Source of the DNA: Hyphomicrobiales bacterium
GTDB taxonomy: Bacteria > Pseudomonadota > Alphaproteobacteria > Rhizobiales > Beijerinckiaceae
Assembly (NCBI GenBank): GCA_028869185.1
Contig: JAGWTA010000007.1
Location: 49,752-113,751, forward strand
Length of the DNA stretch: 64,000 bases
Direction: 5' to 3'
Shown: one piece after another, positions 1 through 9,503 of the stretch
How the letters are laid out: each line of letters starts with the position of its first letter
How positions within the stretch are numbered: the stretch's first letter is position 1
Made by a program: the position numbers and the translations under genes
Notes under the pieces: generated by a model
The model's input: only the letters and a program-made list of their open reading frames with translations
The model's database searches: none
What the model was told of the DNA's origin: nothing

Positions 1-887
1 TCGACGCCGACCGGATCGGCGTCAAAGTCATCGCCGCCGCCGGTTTCGATCCTTACGGCGCATCGCGTTTTCTGGCCCAGCTCGGCCGTTCGACCGCGCT
101 CAGCGCAGCCGTTTTCGGACAGCCCTCGGCCGACCGCCCCAATATTCTGGCGACCCACCCATCGACGCCCGAGCGCATTCAGCAGGCGACGCTGGCCGCC
201 CGCCAGATCGGCGCGCCCGGCATCGGCAAATCGGACCGCACCGGCTATCTGGCGGCGATCGACGGCATGGCCTTCGGCGAAGATCCAGCCGAAGGCGTCG
301 CGCGCGGGCGCCGCTTCTTCAACACGCGCCAGCAAATCGCCTTCACCGCGCCCGAAGGCTTCGTTCTGGAGATTGCGCCCAACGCCCTGCTGGGGCGCCG
401 GCCCGACGGCAGCGAGGCCTTGCGCGTCGATTCGGTCCCAACGCCGGCCGGCTCGCTCGAATCCTATCTCTCCTCGGGCTGGCTCGACGGCCTCGTGCAA
501 TCCTCCATCGAAAAGGGCGTGGTCGGCGGCATGAATGCGCTCTTCGCCACCACGCGCGCCGGCGAATGGAATTTCCGGGTCGCGCTCGTGCAGGACGGCG
601 ACACGCTCTATCGCATCATGTTCGCGGTGCGCGCGTTGAACGAGGACGCCGAGCGCCGCTTCCGCGCATCGATCGATTCCTTTCACAGGATGAGCGCCGA
701 TGAAATCGCGAAAGCAAAATCGCTGCGCCTGCGCATCGTGACGGCCGGCCTGACCGACTCCGCCGAAAGCATGGCGCGCAAATCCGCTGTGTCGGATCGC
801 CCGCTCGAGACATTCCTCGTGCTCAACGGCCTCGACGCCGGCGCGAAACTGTCGTTCGGCGAGAAATACAAGATTGTTGTGGAGTGA
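1..887 (+). CDS. M48-family metalloprotease, C-terminal part (cut by window edge)
   Basis: The reading frame is open from base 3 to the stop at 887, so the gene starts outside the window. The visible part opens with DADRIGVKVIAAAGFDP, matching the segment of M48 (Ste24/BepA-like) zinc proteases that carries the third zinc ligand, followed by the HPSTPERI motif typical of the end of the protease domain. The HExxH motif would lie upstream and is not visible. About 200 further residues form a C-terminal extension, probably a periplasmic substrate or peptidoglycan-binding part, as in many rhizobial secreted M48 proteins. The family degrades misfolded envelope proteins. The internal ATG at 267 is not the start, because conserved protease sequence precedes it. 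Confidence 0.82.
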   Translation, partial: DADRIGVKVIAAAGFDPYGASRFLAQLGRSTALSAAVFGQPSADRPNILATHPSTPERIQQATLAARQIGAPGIGKSDRTGYLAAIDGMAFGEDPAEGVARGRRFFNTRQQIAFTAPEGFVLEIAPNALLGRRPDGSEALRVDSVPTPAGSLESYLSSGWLDGLVQSSIEKGVVGGMNALFATTRAGEWNFRVALVQDGDTLYRIMFAVRALNEDAERRFRASIDSFHRMSADEIAKAKSLRLRIVTAGLTDSAESMARKSAVSDRPLETFLVLNGLDAGAKLSFGEKYKIVVE

Positions 888-901
888 TGGCGCCCTGAAG
901 C

Positions 902-1642
902 TTAATCCGCTTTCATCCGCGAAAATCGAAAATTGCAGTGACTTGCGCCCCCAGCCAGCGTTTGCGTCCGCTCCAGGTGAATGCCCTGCGCCGCGTAAGC
1001 GACGAAATCCAGACCACAAATATTCGGCAAGATCTCTTGATCGCCATGCCGTGATGCAAATTTGCAAAAGCCGCAGGCTTTGTAATTGATGCCGAATTCG
1101 AACGCGTCGTTTGGGCCTGGCTCGACGAAATCATAAACAAAATCATCCGGAAAATCTTGTTGATGTTTCGCCGTCGCGCTTGCAGCCGCCTGCTTCTCGA
1201 TGAACAGCTGATTTTCGCGCGACATGAATTGAAGCCCGGCGGCGACGCGATCGGTTTCAGGAATCATAAGCAACTGCGCTCTGAAAGCGTCTCGCTCAAT
1301 CTCCCCGATAATGCGCGGCGCAACGCCGCATCGTAGCAGCACCCGGCTGATCGCTATGAAGCCGATAAGGCGCATAAAAAAATCGCTCATACGATTAGAT
1401 GAACCGCCGACGAATGGCGTCTGCGCAAGCACGATTTCAAATTCGCGCATCGCTTCTTTTTTCACACTATCAATATCGGTCAAATGCGTGCGTTCGCGCA
1501 GCATGGGCTCGGCAAGATCAAGCCGCTGCCGCATGACGTCTTCCAAGGCGGCACGATGTTCTTCGTAAAACGGATGAAGCGATACAGCCAACGAGCGCTC
1601 CTCGAAATCTACTGACCAAATCGGTCGATTATAGCGGTTCAT
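902..1642 (-). CDS. L-2-amino-thiazoline-4-carboxylic acid (ATC) hydrolase family protein
   Basis: A 246-residue soluble protein. The C-terminal block GINYKACGFCKFAS and the final GASHCNFRFSR correspond to the cysteine-rich end of the ATC hydrolase family (PF14196), whose characterised members open the thiazoline ring in L-cysteine synthesis from ATC. Most members are of unknown substrate, so only the family is claimed. The gene converges on the upstream protease with 14 bases between stops. ATG at 1642 is the only good start. Its codon use is less GC-biased than the neighbouring genes, which may mean transfer. Confidence 0.7.
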   Translation of the reverse strand: MNRYNRPIWSVDFEERSLAVSLHPFYEEHRAALEDVMRQRLDLAEPMLRERTHLTDIDSVKKEAMREFEIVLAQTPFVGGSSNRMSDFFMRLIGFIAISRVLLRCGVAPRIIGEIERDAFRAQLLMIPETDRVAAGLQFMSRENQLFIEKQAAASATAKHQQDFPDDFVYDFVEPGPNDAFEFGINYKACGFCKFASRHGDQEILPNICGLDFVAYAAQGIHLERTQTLAGGASHCNFRFSRMKAD

Positions 1643-1703
1643 TTCCTATTTGAATCGCTGTCGCGCAACGACGGGACTGACGTTGCGCACTGGCGCATAT
1701 CCG

Positions 1704-1852
1704 TTCATTCTTTGCACGGTTGGCATTCTGCGCGAAAGAAAATCGAACTCAAGGATTGGTCCTTTGGACCAACCGCCGCAGGCGGCGCGCCTGCGGCGCG
1801 TCCTTGACTTCGATTTTCTTTCGCGCTCCGCTCCGCCCGTGCAAAGAATGAA
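1704..1852. repeat. 149-base imperfect palindrome between genes
   Basis: The outer arms TTCATTCTTTGCACGG (1704-1719) and its exact complement end at 1852. After a 10-base mismatched block a second arm, GCGCGAAAGAAAATCGA, pairs exactly with its complement. Further in, CTCAAGGA pairs with TCCTTGA, then comes the small hairpin TTGGTCCTTTGGACCAA and a GC-rich CCGCCGCAGGCGG segment. The element fills most of the 317-base gap between two minus-strand genes. Short open frames inside it have no protein-like composition. It could be a MITE-like or REP-like element, or a large structured transcript. Confidence 0.7.
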
Positions 1853-1959
1853 TTTGTCTTAATGACGTTGTGCTTTTGATGGCGGCGCGCAAATCCTAAC
1901 ATGCCTCCGGACGCAAACACCGTCGCTGTGCGACGAAAGTTCCAACAGCAAACGAGCCG

Positions 1960-2838
1960 CTACGTGCGCGCCATCATGTCGATCGCCAGCGCATAGATGC
2001 GCAGGCGCGCTTCCGGCGGCATGACCGAGAGCGTCTCCAGATAGACGACGCCCGCCTTGCACATGCGCGCGTCCGGCAGCGGCGGGCTCGGCGTCTTGCC
2101 GTCGAGCAGCGCCTCGATCTCTGGCTTGGCGAGACCGGCCCGTTGCAGGCCGCCTTCCAGCTGCTGGAAATCGGCGTCGGTCGGCGCGGAGCGGACGATC
2201 TTCTTCTGCTCGCCGCTCAGGATGGCGTCGAGGCCGGCGAGCGCCAGATCGCTCACAGCGTCGCGATTGGCCGCCGACAGGCGGAACAGATCGGCGCTGG
2301 CGCCGCCATACAGAAAATCGACGCAGGCGCGCGCATCCTGCTTTTGCAGCGCTTCCATCACAACGAGTTGCTTCTGGAAAATATTGGCCAGCTTTTCGTC
2401 GCTCGCCTTGGCGGCGAGCGCGCCGCGCGACTGGCGCAGCAGTTTCACGCCTTCGGACAAAAGCAGATCGGGGTTTGCGCCGTCGATGTCCTTGCGGGCG
2501 GCGAGCTTGGCCATGATGTTCTGGTATTCGCCCGGCAATGTGTCGCGCAGCCGGCCGAAAAAGCGGCCGATCTCGGGCGTGCGCGCCAAAGTCGTCTCGA
2601 TTTCGCCGCGCCCCCCGCGCGCGGGAGCGGCCTGCTCGGGCGCGGGCTCTTCGGCCTTGGGGGCGGCCAGCGGCGGCAGGGGCGCGTTTTCCGCAACGCT
2701 CGGCCGCAAGGGCGTCGTCTCGCGGTTCTGCGCCGCCAGAAAGGCGAACCAGACCGCGCCGACCAGCGCGACGACGGCCGCAGCGGCCATGATCATCAGC
2801 CGCGCTTCGCGGTCGAAACGGGCGAACAGATTGTTCAT
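1960..2838 (-). CDS. Membrane-anchored hypothetical protein
   Basis: A 292-residue protein with one N-terminal membrane segment (about residues 14-37, LMIMAAAAVVALVGAVWFAF) after a short positive cytoplasmic tail, then a Pro/Ala/Glu-rich linker and a helical domain that is probably periplasmic. No catalytic motif is recognised. The ATG at 2838 is preferred over the longer frame from 2931, because the extra residues are Arg/Ala-rich and would run into the promoter region shared with thrS. It is divergent from thrS. The longer overlapping frame 1859-2938 in another phase is an arginine-rich shadow. Confidence 0.6.
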   Translation of the reverse strand: MNNLFARFDREARLMIMAAAAVVALVGAVWFAFLAAQNRETTPLRPSVAENAPLPPLAAPKAEEPAPEQAAPARGGRGEIETTLARTPEIGRFFGRLRDTLPGEYQNIMAKLAARKDIDGANPDLLLSEGVKLLRQSRGALAAKASDEKLANIFQKQLVVMEALQKQDARACVDFLYGGASADLFRLSAANRDAVSDLALAGLDAILSGEQKKIVRSAPTDADFQQLEGGLQRAGLAKPEIEALLDGKTPSPPLPDARMCKAGVVYLETLSVMPPEARLRIYALAIDMMART

Positions 2839-2995
2839 GGGCGTCTTTAACGCATAGGCGCGCCGTTGCGGCAAGTCCGCGCGCGCCGCGCCTGTGTGTT
2901 GCGCGGGACCGGCGCGATGGCTTAAACACACGATTCACAGCCAGAAAAACGCTTACGCCGATTGGTTTCGGCGAGTGAGCCTACGGAGCGACATG

Positions 2996-4975
2996 ATGAT
3001 TTCGGTGACATTTCCCGACGGCGCCGCGCGCGCCTACGAGCCCGGCGTTTCCGGCCTCGACATCGCAAAGAGCATTTCCCCCTCGCTCGCCAAACGCACG
3101 GTCGCCATGACGATCGACGGCGCGCTGAGCGATCTGTCCGACAAGATCGAACGCGATGCGAAGATCGAGTTCGTTTCGCGCGATGATCCGCGCGCGCTCG
3201 AACTCATCCGGCACGACGCCGCGCATGTGATGGCCGAGGCCGTGCAGGCGCTGTTTCCGGGCACACAGGTGACGATCGGCCCGGTGATCGACAACGGCTT
3301 CTATTACGACTTTCAGCGCAACGCGCCGTTCACGCCCGAAGATTTTCCCGCCATCGAGAAAAAGATGCGCGAGATCATCGCGCGCGACAAACCTTTCGTG
3401 AAGGAAGTGTGGTCGCGCGATGAAGCGATCAGGCACTTCGCGGACAAGGGCGAGAATTTCAAGGTCGAACTGGTCGAGGCCATTCCCGCCGATCAGGATC
3501 TGAAAATCTACAAGCAGGGCGACTGGCTCGATCTGTGCCGCGGCCCGCACATGACGTCCACAGGCAAGATCGGCGACGCGTTCAAGCTGATGAAGGTGGC
3601 CGGCGCCTATTGGCGGGGCGATTCAAGCAAGCCGATGCTGAGCCGCATTTACGCGACGGCTTTTGCGAAAAAGGAAGACCTCGAGGCCTATCTGCATCAG
3701 CTCGAGGAGGCCGAAAAGCGCGATCACCGCCGGCTCGGCCGCGAGATGGACCTGTTCCATTTTCAGGAAGAGGCGCCCGGCGCCATCTTCTGGCACCCCA
3801 AGGGCTGGAGCATGTTCCAGACGCTCGTGGCCTATATGCGCCGGCGCCTTGCGGCCGACTATCAGGAAGTGAATGCGCCGCAAGTGATGGACAAGTCGCT
3901 TTGGGAAACGTCCGGCCACTGGGGCTGGTATGCCGAGAACATGTTCGCGGTGAAATCGGCGGAAGCGATGATTCATCCCGAAGACCCCGACGCCGACCAG
4001 CGCGTCTTCGCGCTGAAGCCGATGAACTGCCCCGGCCATGTCCAGATTTTCAAGCACGGCCTGCGCTCCTACCGCGAGTTGCCGCTGCGTTTTGCGGAAT
4101 TCGGCGTCGTGCACCGTTACGAGCCGTCGGGCGCGATGCATGGCGTGATGCGCGTGCGCGCGTTCACGCAGGACGATGCGCATATTTTCTGCACCGAGGA
4201 TCAGCTCGCCGACGAATGCATGAAGATCAACGATCTCATTCTCTCGGTCTATCGCGACTTCGGCTTCGGCAAGATCGTGGTGAAGCTGTCGACGCGGCCG
4301 GAAAAGCGCGTGGGCACGGATGCGATGTGGGACCACGCCGAAAAGGTGATGATGGCTGTGCTCGACCGCATCAAGGCCGAGCATGGCGACATTATCGAAA
4401 CCGCGCTCAATCCGGGCGAGGGCGCGTTCTACGGTCCCAAGTTCGAATATACGCTGCGCGACGCCATCGGGCGCGAATGGCAATGCGGCACCACGCAGGT
4501 CGACTTCAACCTGCCCGAGCGGTTCGGCGCCTTCTATATCGACGCCAACAGCGAGAAGACGCCGCCCGTGATGGTGCATCGGGCGATCTGCGGCTCGCTC
4601 GAACGGTTCCTGGGAATCCTGATCGAGCATCACGCGGGCCATCTGCCTCTGTGGCTCTCGCCGGTGCAGATCGTCGTGGCGACGATCACGCAGGAGGCGG
4701 ACGACTATGCGCATGAGATCGTCGCGCTCGCGCGCAAGGCGGGCCTGCGCGCCGAGGTCGATACGCGCAACGAGAAGATCAACTACAAGGTGCGCGAACA
4801 TTCGCTGGCGAAAATTCCCGCGATGCTCGTGCTGGGCCGCAAGGAAGCGGCCGAGCGCACGGTCTCGATCCGCCGCCTCGGCTCGCAGGCGCAGCAGTCG
4901 ATGGGGCTCGACGATGCGCTTGCTGCATTGCGAGACGAAGCGACGCCGCCCGACGTGAAGCGCGAAACGGTTTAG
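2996..4975 (+). CDS. thrS: Threonine--tRNA ligase
   Basis: A cytoplasmic class II aminoacyl-tRNA synthetase of 659 residues, the usual full length. In order it has an N-terminal TGS domain, an editing domain with the HxxxH motif RHDAAH, the catalytic core with the zinc Cys in MNCPGH, motif 2 around [19 protein letters not shown], the zinc His in DDAHIF and in MVHRA, motif 3 at [12 protein letters not shown], and a C-terminal anticodon-binding domain. Two ATGs sit in tandem at 2993 and 2996. GGAG at 2985-2988 is 7 bases from the second, giving MISVTFPDG, the usual ThrS beginning. A tRNA-Thr gene lies 18 kb downstream. Confidence 0.97.
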   Translation: MISVTFPDGAARAYEPGVSGLDIAKSISPSLAKRTVAMTIDGALSDLSDKIERDAKIEFVSRDDPRALELIRHDAAHVMAEAVQALFPGTQVTIGPVIDNGFYYDFQRNAPFTPEDFPAIEKKMREIIARDKPFVKEVWSRDEAIRHFADKGENFKVELVEAIPADQDLKIYKQGDWLDLCRGPHMTSTGKIGDAFKLMKVAGAYWRGDSSKPMLSRIYATAFAKKEDLEAYLHQLEEAEKRDHRRLGREMDLFHFQEEAPGAIFWHPKGWSMFQTLVAYMRRRLAADYQEVNAPQVMDKSLWETSGHWGWYAENMFAVKSAEAMIHPEDPDADQRVFALKPMNCPGHVQIFKHGLRSYRELPLRFAEFGVVHRYEPSGAMHGVMRVRAFTQDDAHIFCTEDQLADECMKINDLILSVYRDFGFGKIVVKLSTRPEKRVGTDAMWDHAEKVMMAVLDRIKAEHGDIIETALNPGEGAFYGPKFEYTLRDAIGREWQCGTTQVDFNLPERFGAFYIDANSEKTPPVMVHRAICGSLERFLGILIEHHAGHLPLWLSPVQIVVATITQEADDYAHEIVALARKAGLRAEVDTRNEKINYKVREHSLAKIPAMLVLGRKEAAERTVSIRRLGSQAQQSMGLDDALAALRDEATPPDVKRETV

Positions 4976-4989
4976 CGCAGAACAATGCA

Positions 4990-5035
4990 GCGCCCGCCGC
5001 ACCGCCTGCGCGGTTGCGCGGGCGCGCGATTTTCT
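4990..5035 (+). terminator. Probable thrS terminator hairpin
   Basis: GCGCCCGC (4990-4997) pairs with GCGGGCGC (5018-5025), followed closely by a T-rich stretch (ATTTTCTT). It sits 15 bases after the thrS stop and before the next gene's ribosome binding site. Confidence 0.5.
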
Positions 5036-5083
5036 TCAGACTTTCTCCCAATGCCGCGTGGCCAGTGCGGCCGGGAGGAAGAA

Positions 5084-5380
5084 ATGTGCCATCTTTTCGC
5101 CAGTCAGGATCCCGAATCCTACGCGTTCGAGACGCGCTCGATGCGGCTCAACGGTCAGAGCACGAGCATTCGGCTTGAAAAGGTTTTCTGGACGATCATC
5201 GAGCAGATCGCCGCGAGCGAAGGCATGACGGCGCCGCGCTTCATCTCGACGTTGCACCGCGAAGTGCTGCTGCTGCGCGGCGAAGTGCCGAATTTCACGT
5301 CGCATTTGCGTTGCATCTGTCTCGTCGCCATCGAAGCCAGGCGCGCCGGCGCCGCAGCGCCGCAACAGGAAGCCGCGTGA
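5084..5380 (+). CDS. Ribbon-helix-helix domain protein
   Basis: A 98-residue cytoplasmic protein. The middle part, TSIRLEKVFWTIIEQIAASEG followed by MTAPRFISTLHREV, has the short strand plus two-helix pattern of the rhizobial RHH_4 family (PF13467), small proteins presumed to bind DNA. The start at 5084 is chosen because a strong GGGAGGAAG sits just before it; the longer frame from 4985 would cover the thrS terminator. Its target is unknown. Confidence 0.7.
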   Translation: MCHLFASQDPESYAFETRSMRLNGQSTSIRLEKVFWTIIEQIAASEGMTAPRFISTLHREVLLLRGEVPNFTSHLRCICLVAIEARRAGAAAPQQEAA

Positions 5381-5482
5381 ATTTTGCGCGTGGTAAAATG
5401 ATAACACCAACGGCTTAGCTCCGCATCTAGCATGTCTCCGTCAGCGTCGCCCGTGCGACGCGCCAGAGGACGCTGCGGAAGC

Positions 5483-5878
5483 ATGGCCAAAGCAATACAC
5501 ATGATGGTGCGCGTGCTCGATGAAGCGCGCTCGGTGCGTTTTTACCAGACAGCCTTCGGCCTGCGCGTCGACGAACGACTCGACTTCGACGATTTCACCC
5601 TCGTTTATCTGGCCAACGACGAAGCGCCTTTCGAAATCGAACTGACGATCAACAAGGGTCGCGCGGAGCCGTATGCGCTCGGCGAAGGCTACGGCCATGT
5701 CGCTTTCGTCGTCGACGATCTCGACGCCGAGCATGCGCGCTTTGCCTCGAGCGGCCTGAACCCCCGCAACATCGTGGAATTCAAACGGGACGGCGCGCTG
5801 ATCGCGCGGTTCTTCTTCGTCGAGGATCCCGACGGCTACAAGATCGAGATGCTGCAAAAGCACGGCAGATATTGCTGA
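5483..5878 (+). CDS. gloA: Lactoylglutathione lyase (glyoxalase I)
   Basis: A 131-residue VOC-fold enzyme that isomerises the methylglyoxal-glutathione hemithioacetal to S-lactoylglutathione in the cytoplasm. All four metal ligands of the E. coli-type enzyme can be placed: H6 (AIHMMVRV), E53 (FEIELTIN), H72 (YGHVAF) and E122 (DGYKIEM). The conserved FVEDPDGYKIE end is intact. The ATG at 5483 gives the standard N-terminus; the frame from 5432 adds a low-complexity basic tail. Confidence 0.88.
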   Translation: MAKAIHMMVRVLDEARSVRFYQTAFGLRVDERLDFDDFTLVYLANDEAPFEIELTINKGRAEPYALGEGYGHVAFVVDDLDAEHARFASSGLNPRNIVEFKRDGALIARFFFVEDPDGYKIEMLQKHGRYC

Positions 5879-5923
5879 GAACGCTCCGGCGCAGGGCGCA
5901 ACAACGAACAACGGGAGAAGACA

Positions 5924-6463
5924 ATGGACGATCACCACGAGCATGCGCACAAGGCCGATATCAGTCGGCGCCGCTTCATCGCGCGCTCCGCGCTCGGGAT
6001 TGCGGGCATTGCGATTGCGCCCGGCGCGTTGCTCAACGCATCGGAGGCGTGGGGCCTCGAGGTTGCGGCGCTGAAGCCGGAAACGATGAAGACGCTGGTG
6101 CTGATTGCGCGCGACATCTATCCGCACGATCGCATTGCGGACCGTTATTACGCCATTGCGATGAAGGAATACGAGACAAAATCGGCAAGCGATCCGGCGC
6201 TGAAGAAGCAGGTCGAGGCCTTCGTCGCAAGGCTCGACAAGAGCGCAGGCGCAGGCGGCTATCTCGGCAAGGGCTGGGAAGCCGAGCGCGTCGCGCTGCT
6301 GCAGAAGGCAAGCGGCGATCCGATGTTCGAGAAAATTCGCTCGGGCCTCGTTGTGTCGCTCTACAACCAGAAGGATGTGTGGCCGATCTTCGGCTATGAG
6401 GGCGAGTCCTTCTCCAAGGGTGGCTACATCAACCGCGGCTTCGACGACATCGACTGGCTCTGA
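5924..6463 (+). CDS. Tat-exported small subunit of a GMC dehydrogenase (gluconate 2-dehydrogenase subunit 3 family)
   Basis: A 179-residue protein with a twin-arginine signal (SRRRFIARSALGIAGIAIAP, residues about 10-30) and a downstream helical domain with LIARDIYPHD, matching the gluconate 2-dehydrogenase subunit 3 family. Such proteins escort or partner the flavoprotein subunit through the Tat system to the periplasm. It lies 43 bases before the GMC oxidoreductase gene, which has no signal peptide of its own, fitting piggy-back export. The preceding ribosome binding site is GGGAGAAGAC. Confidence 0.8.
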   Translation: MDDHHEHAHKADISRRRFIARSALGIAGIAIAPGALLNASEAWGLEVAALKPETMKTLVLIARDIYPHDRIADRYYAIAMKEYETKSASDPALKKQVEAFVARLDKSAGAGGYLGKGWEAERVALLQKASGDPMFEKIRSGLVVSLYNQKDVWPIFGYEGESFSKGGYINRGFDDIDWL

Positions 6464-6506
6464 TCCAGTCTTTCATCCGACCATAAAATCAAAAGAGGAA
6501 ACGCAC

Positions 6507-8075
6507 ATGGCCGCGACATTCAAACAGGACGACGACAGCGTCGTCGTTATCGTCGGATCGGGCGCGGGCGGTGGCACGCTCGGCAACGAGCTTGCGCAAA
6601 AAGGCGTCAACGTCGTCATTCTCGAAGCCGGCGCCCGGCACGAATTCGAGAGTTTCATCAATGACGAATGGGCGAGTTTCGCGCAGCTCGCATGGACGGA
6701 CATGCGCACGACTTCCGGCTCGTGGCGCGTGCACAAGAATTTCCCCAATCTGCCCGCCTGGATCGTCAAGTCGGTCGGCGGCTCGACCACGCATTGGGCG
6801 GGAGCCTCGCTGCGCTTTCAGGAACACGAATTTCGCGCCGCGACGACCTACGGCAAGCTGAAGGGCGCCAATCTCATGGACTGGCCGATCACGCTGGCCG
6901 AAATGGAGCCTTATTACGCGCGCGCCGAAGAAAAGATGGGCGTGACGCGCACCAACGGTCTGCCGGGCCTGCCGGGCAACAACAATTTCAAGGTGATGAA
7001 AGCCGGCGCCGACAAGCTCGGCTACAAGGAATGCCACACGGGCAACATGGCGATCAATTCCGTGCAGCGCGACAATCGCAATTCCTGCCAGCAGACTGGG
7101 TTTTGCTTTCAGGGCTGCAAATGGGGCGCGAAATGGTCGACGCTCTATACGGAAATTCCCAAGGGCGAGGCGACGGGCCATCTGGAAGTGCGGCCCGACT
7201 GCCATGTCGCGCGCATCGAGCATGACGCCAGCGGCAAGGTGACGGGCGTTGTCTATTTCGACAAGAACGGCAAGGAGCAGCGTCAGAAAGCGCGCATTGT
7301 CGCCGTCGCGGGCAATTCGATCGAAAGCCCGCGTCTGTTGCTGAATTCGGAATCATCGAAATTCCGGCATGGGCTCGCCAATTCCTCCGGGCAAGTGGGA
7401 CGCAATTACATGCGCCACATGACGGCGTCGGTTTATGCGACGTTCGAAAAGCCGGTGCACATGTATCGCGGCACGACGATGGCGGGCATCATCCGCGACG
7501 AGGCGCGGCACGACCCCAAGCGTGGGTTCGTCGGCGGCTACGAAATGGAGACGCTTTCGCTCGGCGTGCCTTTCATGGCGGCGTTTCTCGATCCTGGCGC
7601 GTGGGGACGCTCGTTCACCAGCGCGATGGACGATTACGCGAACACGGCGGGCCTGTGGATCGTCGGCGAGGACATGCCGCAGGAGAGCAACCGCATCACG
7701 CTCAGCGACAAGAAGGACAAGTTCGGATTGCGCGTCGCCGATGTGCATTTCGACGACCATCCCAACGATGTCGCGATGCGCAATCATGCGTGGGGGCAGG
7801 GCAAGGCTCTGTACGAAGCGGTGGGCGCCATCCGCACGCTGCCGACGCCGCCCTATCCCTCGACCCATAATTTGGGAACGAACCGCATGAGCGCCAATCC
7901 GCGCGACGGCGTCGTCAACAAGTGGGGCCAGACGCACGACATCAAGAATCTGTTCGTGTCGGACGGCAGCCAGTTCACGACGGGCGGCGCTGAAAACCCG
8001 ACGCTGACGATCGTGTCGCTGGCGATCCGGCAGGCCGAATATATCGCCGACCAGATGAAGAAGAACGCGATTTAG
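6507..8075 (+). CDS. GMC-family FAD-dependent oxidoreductase (sugar/alcohol dehydrogenase large subunit)
   Basis: A 522-residue flavoprotein. The N-terminal VVIVGSGAGGGTLGNELAQ is the FAD-binding Rossmann motif, and GGSTTHWAG is the second GMC signature region. The C-terminal block includes HNLGTNRMS and SDGSQFTTGGAENPTLT, with the active-site His/Asn region of this family. It oxidises a sugar or polyol hydroxyl; the substrate cannot be told. The upstream gene is its Tat-type partner, and a cytochrome c subunit is not adjacent. ATG at 6507 follows AGAGGAAAC. The longer frame from 6351 overlaps the upstream gene and is discarded. Confidence 0.85.
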   Translation: MAATFKQDDDSVVVIVGSGAGGGTLGNELAQKGVNVVILEAGARHEFESFINDEWASFAQLAWTDMRTTSGSWRVHKNFPNLPAWIVKSVGGSTTHWAGASLRFQEHEFRAATTYGKLKGANLMDWPITLAEMEPYYARAEEKMGVTRTNGLPGLPGNNNFKVMKAGADKLGYKECHTGNMAINSVQRDNRNSCQQTGFCFQGCKWGAKWSTLYTEIPKGEATGHLEVRPDCHVARIEHDASGKVTGVVYFDKNGKEQRQKARIVAVAGNSIESPRLLLNSESSKFRHGLANSSGQVGRNYMRHMTASVYATFEKPVHMYRGTTMAGIIRDEARHDPKRGFVGGYEMETLSLGVPFMAAFLDPGAWGRSFTSAMDDYANTAGLWIVGEDMPQESNRITLSDKKDKFGLRVADVHFDDHPNDVAMRNHAWGQGKALYEAVGAIRTLPTPPYPSTHNLGTNRMSANPRDGVVNKWGQTHDIKNLFVSDGSQFTTGGAENPTLTIVSLAIRQAEYIADQMKKNAI

Positions 8076-8105
8076 CGCGCGTTGTTTCACAAGCGCGCGC
8101 TGTAG

Positions 8106-8134
8106 CCCCCACCCTTGCGCTGGCAAGGTGGGGG
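8106..8134. terminator. Bidirectional terminator hairpin
   Basis: CCCCCACC-CTTGC, loop GCTG, then GCAAG-GTGGGGG form a 12-13 bp stem with one bulge, between the convergent GMC oxidoreductase and TadG-like genes. There is no long T-run on either side. Confidence 0.6.
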
Positions 8135-8153
8135 CAACCGCGCGCGGCTTTGC

Positions 8154-9503
8154 TTACTGGCGCAGCTTGGCGAGTTGCACGGTCTTCATGAACAGCGCGC
8201 TCATGGCTTCGGCGATGCCCTGCGAGGGGCTGACCTCGAAATAGAGGCCGGGCGAGGCGCAGGCCTGCGCGGCGGGCGCGATCTTGCTCGCCCAGGGCTG
8301 CACGGTGGAAACATACCAGGGGTTCGTCGGCAGCGGCAGGTAGGTCGTGTAGAGCAGCGCGATCTTCACGCCGCGCGCCTTGATCTCGTTGCAGCGCGCG
8401 ACATTGATTTCTTCCTGGCAGCGGCCGCCGGACAGCGTGTTTTCGAGGCAGGCGCGGGGGTTCTGCGAATCGCCCATGCCGTCGGTCACGAAGAACAGGA
8501 TCTTCTGCGGCTGCGCGGGGGACGAGCCGTCGCCGGGCGCAGGAATGACGGCGTTGGCCTGCGGCAGAATGGCGTTGAAATCCGTCATCTGGTCGTTGTC
8601 GTAGCCCTGATAGGGAATGGTCATCAGGTCGACCTTGCCGGCGGCCTGCTTGACCTGCGCCAGATCGCTGGTCGGCGCGAGCAGCTGCGTGAACTTGCGC
8701 GTCTGCGCGTCCGCGCCGAACGTGTAGAGGCCGAAGCGATATTGCTGCGGGCTCGCGGCGGTTCTGGCGGCGGTGTCCATCAGGCTTTGCGTGGCCTGCT
8801 GCACCACGTCGATGCGCATTTTCACGCCGAGGCTTTTGGCGAGCGCATAATAATCATTATTCGATCCCGTGATGTGGCAGGCGAACGCGCATTGGTCGGT
8901 CGTGTTGGCGACCATGCGGTTCACGCCGTCGGACGTCGCCGCCACGCCCATCGAGGGCGTGTTGTCGAGCAGCATGTAGAAGTCGATGAACGGCGCCAGC
9001 GCATTGGCGGCCGTGGCCGAACCGCGCAGGTTGGCCGACGGCAGGCCGAACAGGGAGCCGAATTGCGTCGGCGCGACGGCTTGATAATCGATGCGGGCGC
9101 TGAGCGTCTGGCCGGTCTTGTTGATCGTCACTGTCACGCCGCTGACGTCGAGGCCGGTGTTTTTGGCCAGCATGAGGAAGCGCGCCTTCGCGGAGGCGGC
9201 GCCGGTGTGGACGTTGCCCTGGTCGCCAGGGTCTTTGGGGTCGTCAACGCCCGTCGTCGCCGCCTTCATGGCGGACGAGGAAATGCCGACGGCGGCCAGC
9301 GATGCGGAATCGGCGGCGGCCTGCAATTCTGAGCGCTTGAGATTGTAGGCGGTGAAATTCACCGCAGCGCCGGCGGCGGCGATCAGCGGCACCGCCGAGA
9401 GCGCGAAAATGATTCCAATCGAGCCCGTACGGTCAGCGCGCAGACGCGCAACGCTGGCGACGGCGTTAAGAAAAAAAGATTTAGAGGTTATTTCTTTGCG
9501 CAT
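8154..9503 (-). CDS. TadG-like pilus assembly protein with vWA domain
   Basis: A 449-residue protein. Residues 20-60 (DRTGSIGIIFALSAVPLIAAAG) form the TadE/TadG-type membrane segment with the glycine-rich entry, followed by the ELQAAADSASLAAV helix typical of TadG. The C-terminal half is a von Willebrand factor A-like domain; its MIDAS begins DNTPSMG, with Thr in place of the usual first Ser. A short CAFACH motif follows. Such proteins are part of Flp/Tad pilus systems or related surface structures. It stands alone here, 40 kb from the cpa/tad operon, and converges on the GMC gene. Confidence 0.78.
   Translation of the reverse strand: MRKEITSKSFFLNAVASVARLRADRTGSIGIIFALSAVPLIAAAGAAVNFTAYNLKRSELQAAADSASLAAVGISSSAMKAATTGVDDPKDPGDQGNVHTGAASAKARFLMLAKNTGLDVSGVTVTINKTGQTLSARIDYQAVAPTQFGSLFGLPSANLRGSATAANALAPFIDFYMLLDNTPSMGVAATSDGVNRMVANTTDQCAFACHITGSNNDYYALAKSLGVKMRIDVVQQATQSLMDTAARTAASPQQYRFGLYTFGADAQTRKFTQLLAPTSDLAQVKQAAGKVDLMTIPYQGYDNDQMTDFNAILPQANAVIPAPGDGSSPAQPQKILFFVTDGMGDSQNPRACLENTLSGGRCQEEINVARCNEIKARGVKIALLYTTYLPLPTNPWYVSTVQPWASKIAPAAQACASPGLYFEVSPSQGIAEAMSALFMKTVQLAKLRQ

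Noticed and set aside
1859..2938. Long Arg/Ala-rich open frame on the minus strand
   Set aside because: It overlaps the membrane-protein gene in another phase, has no membrane segment or domain, and has the composition of a GC-rich shadow frame.
3623..5002. 459-codon frame antisense to thrS
   Set aside because: Shadow of a strongly conserved gene; no independent ribosome binding site or domain.
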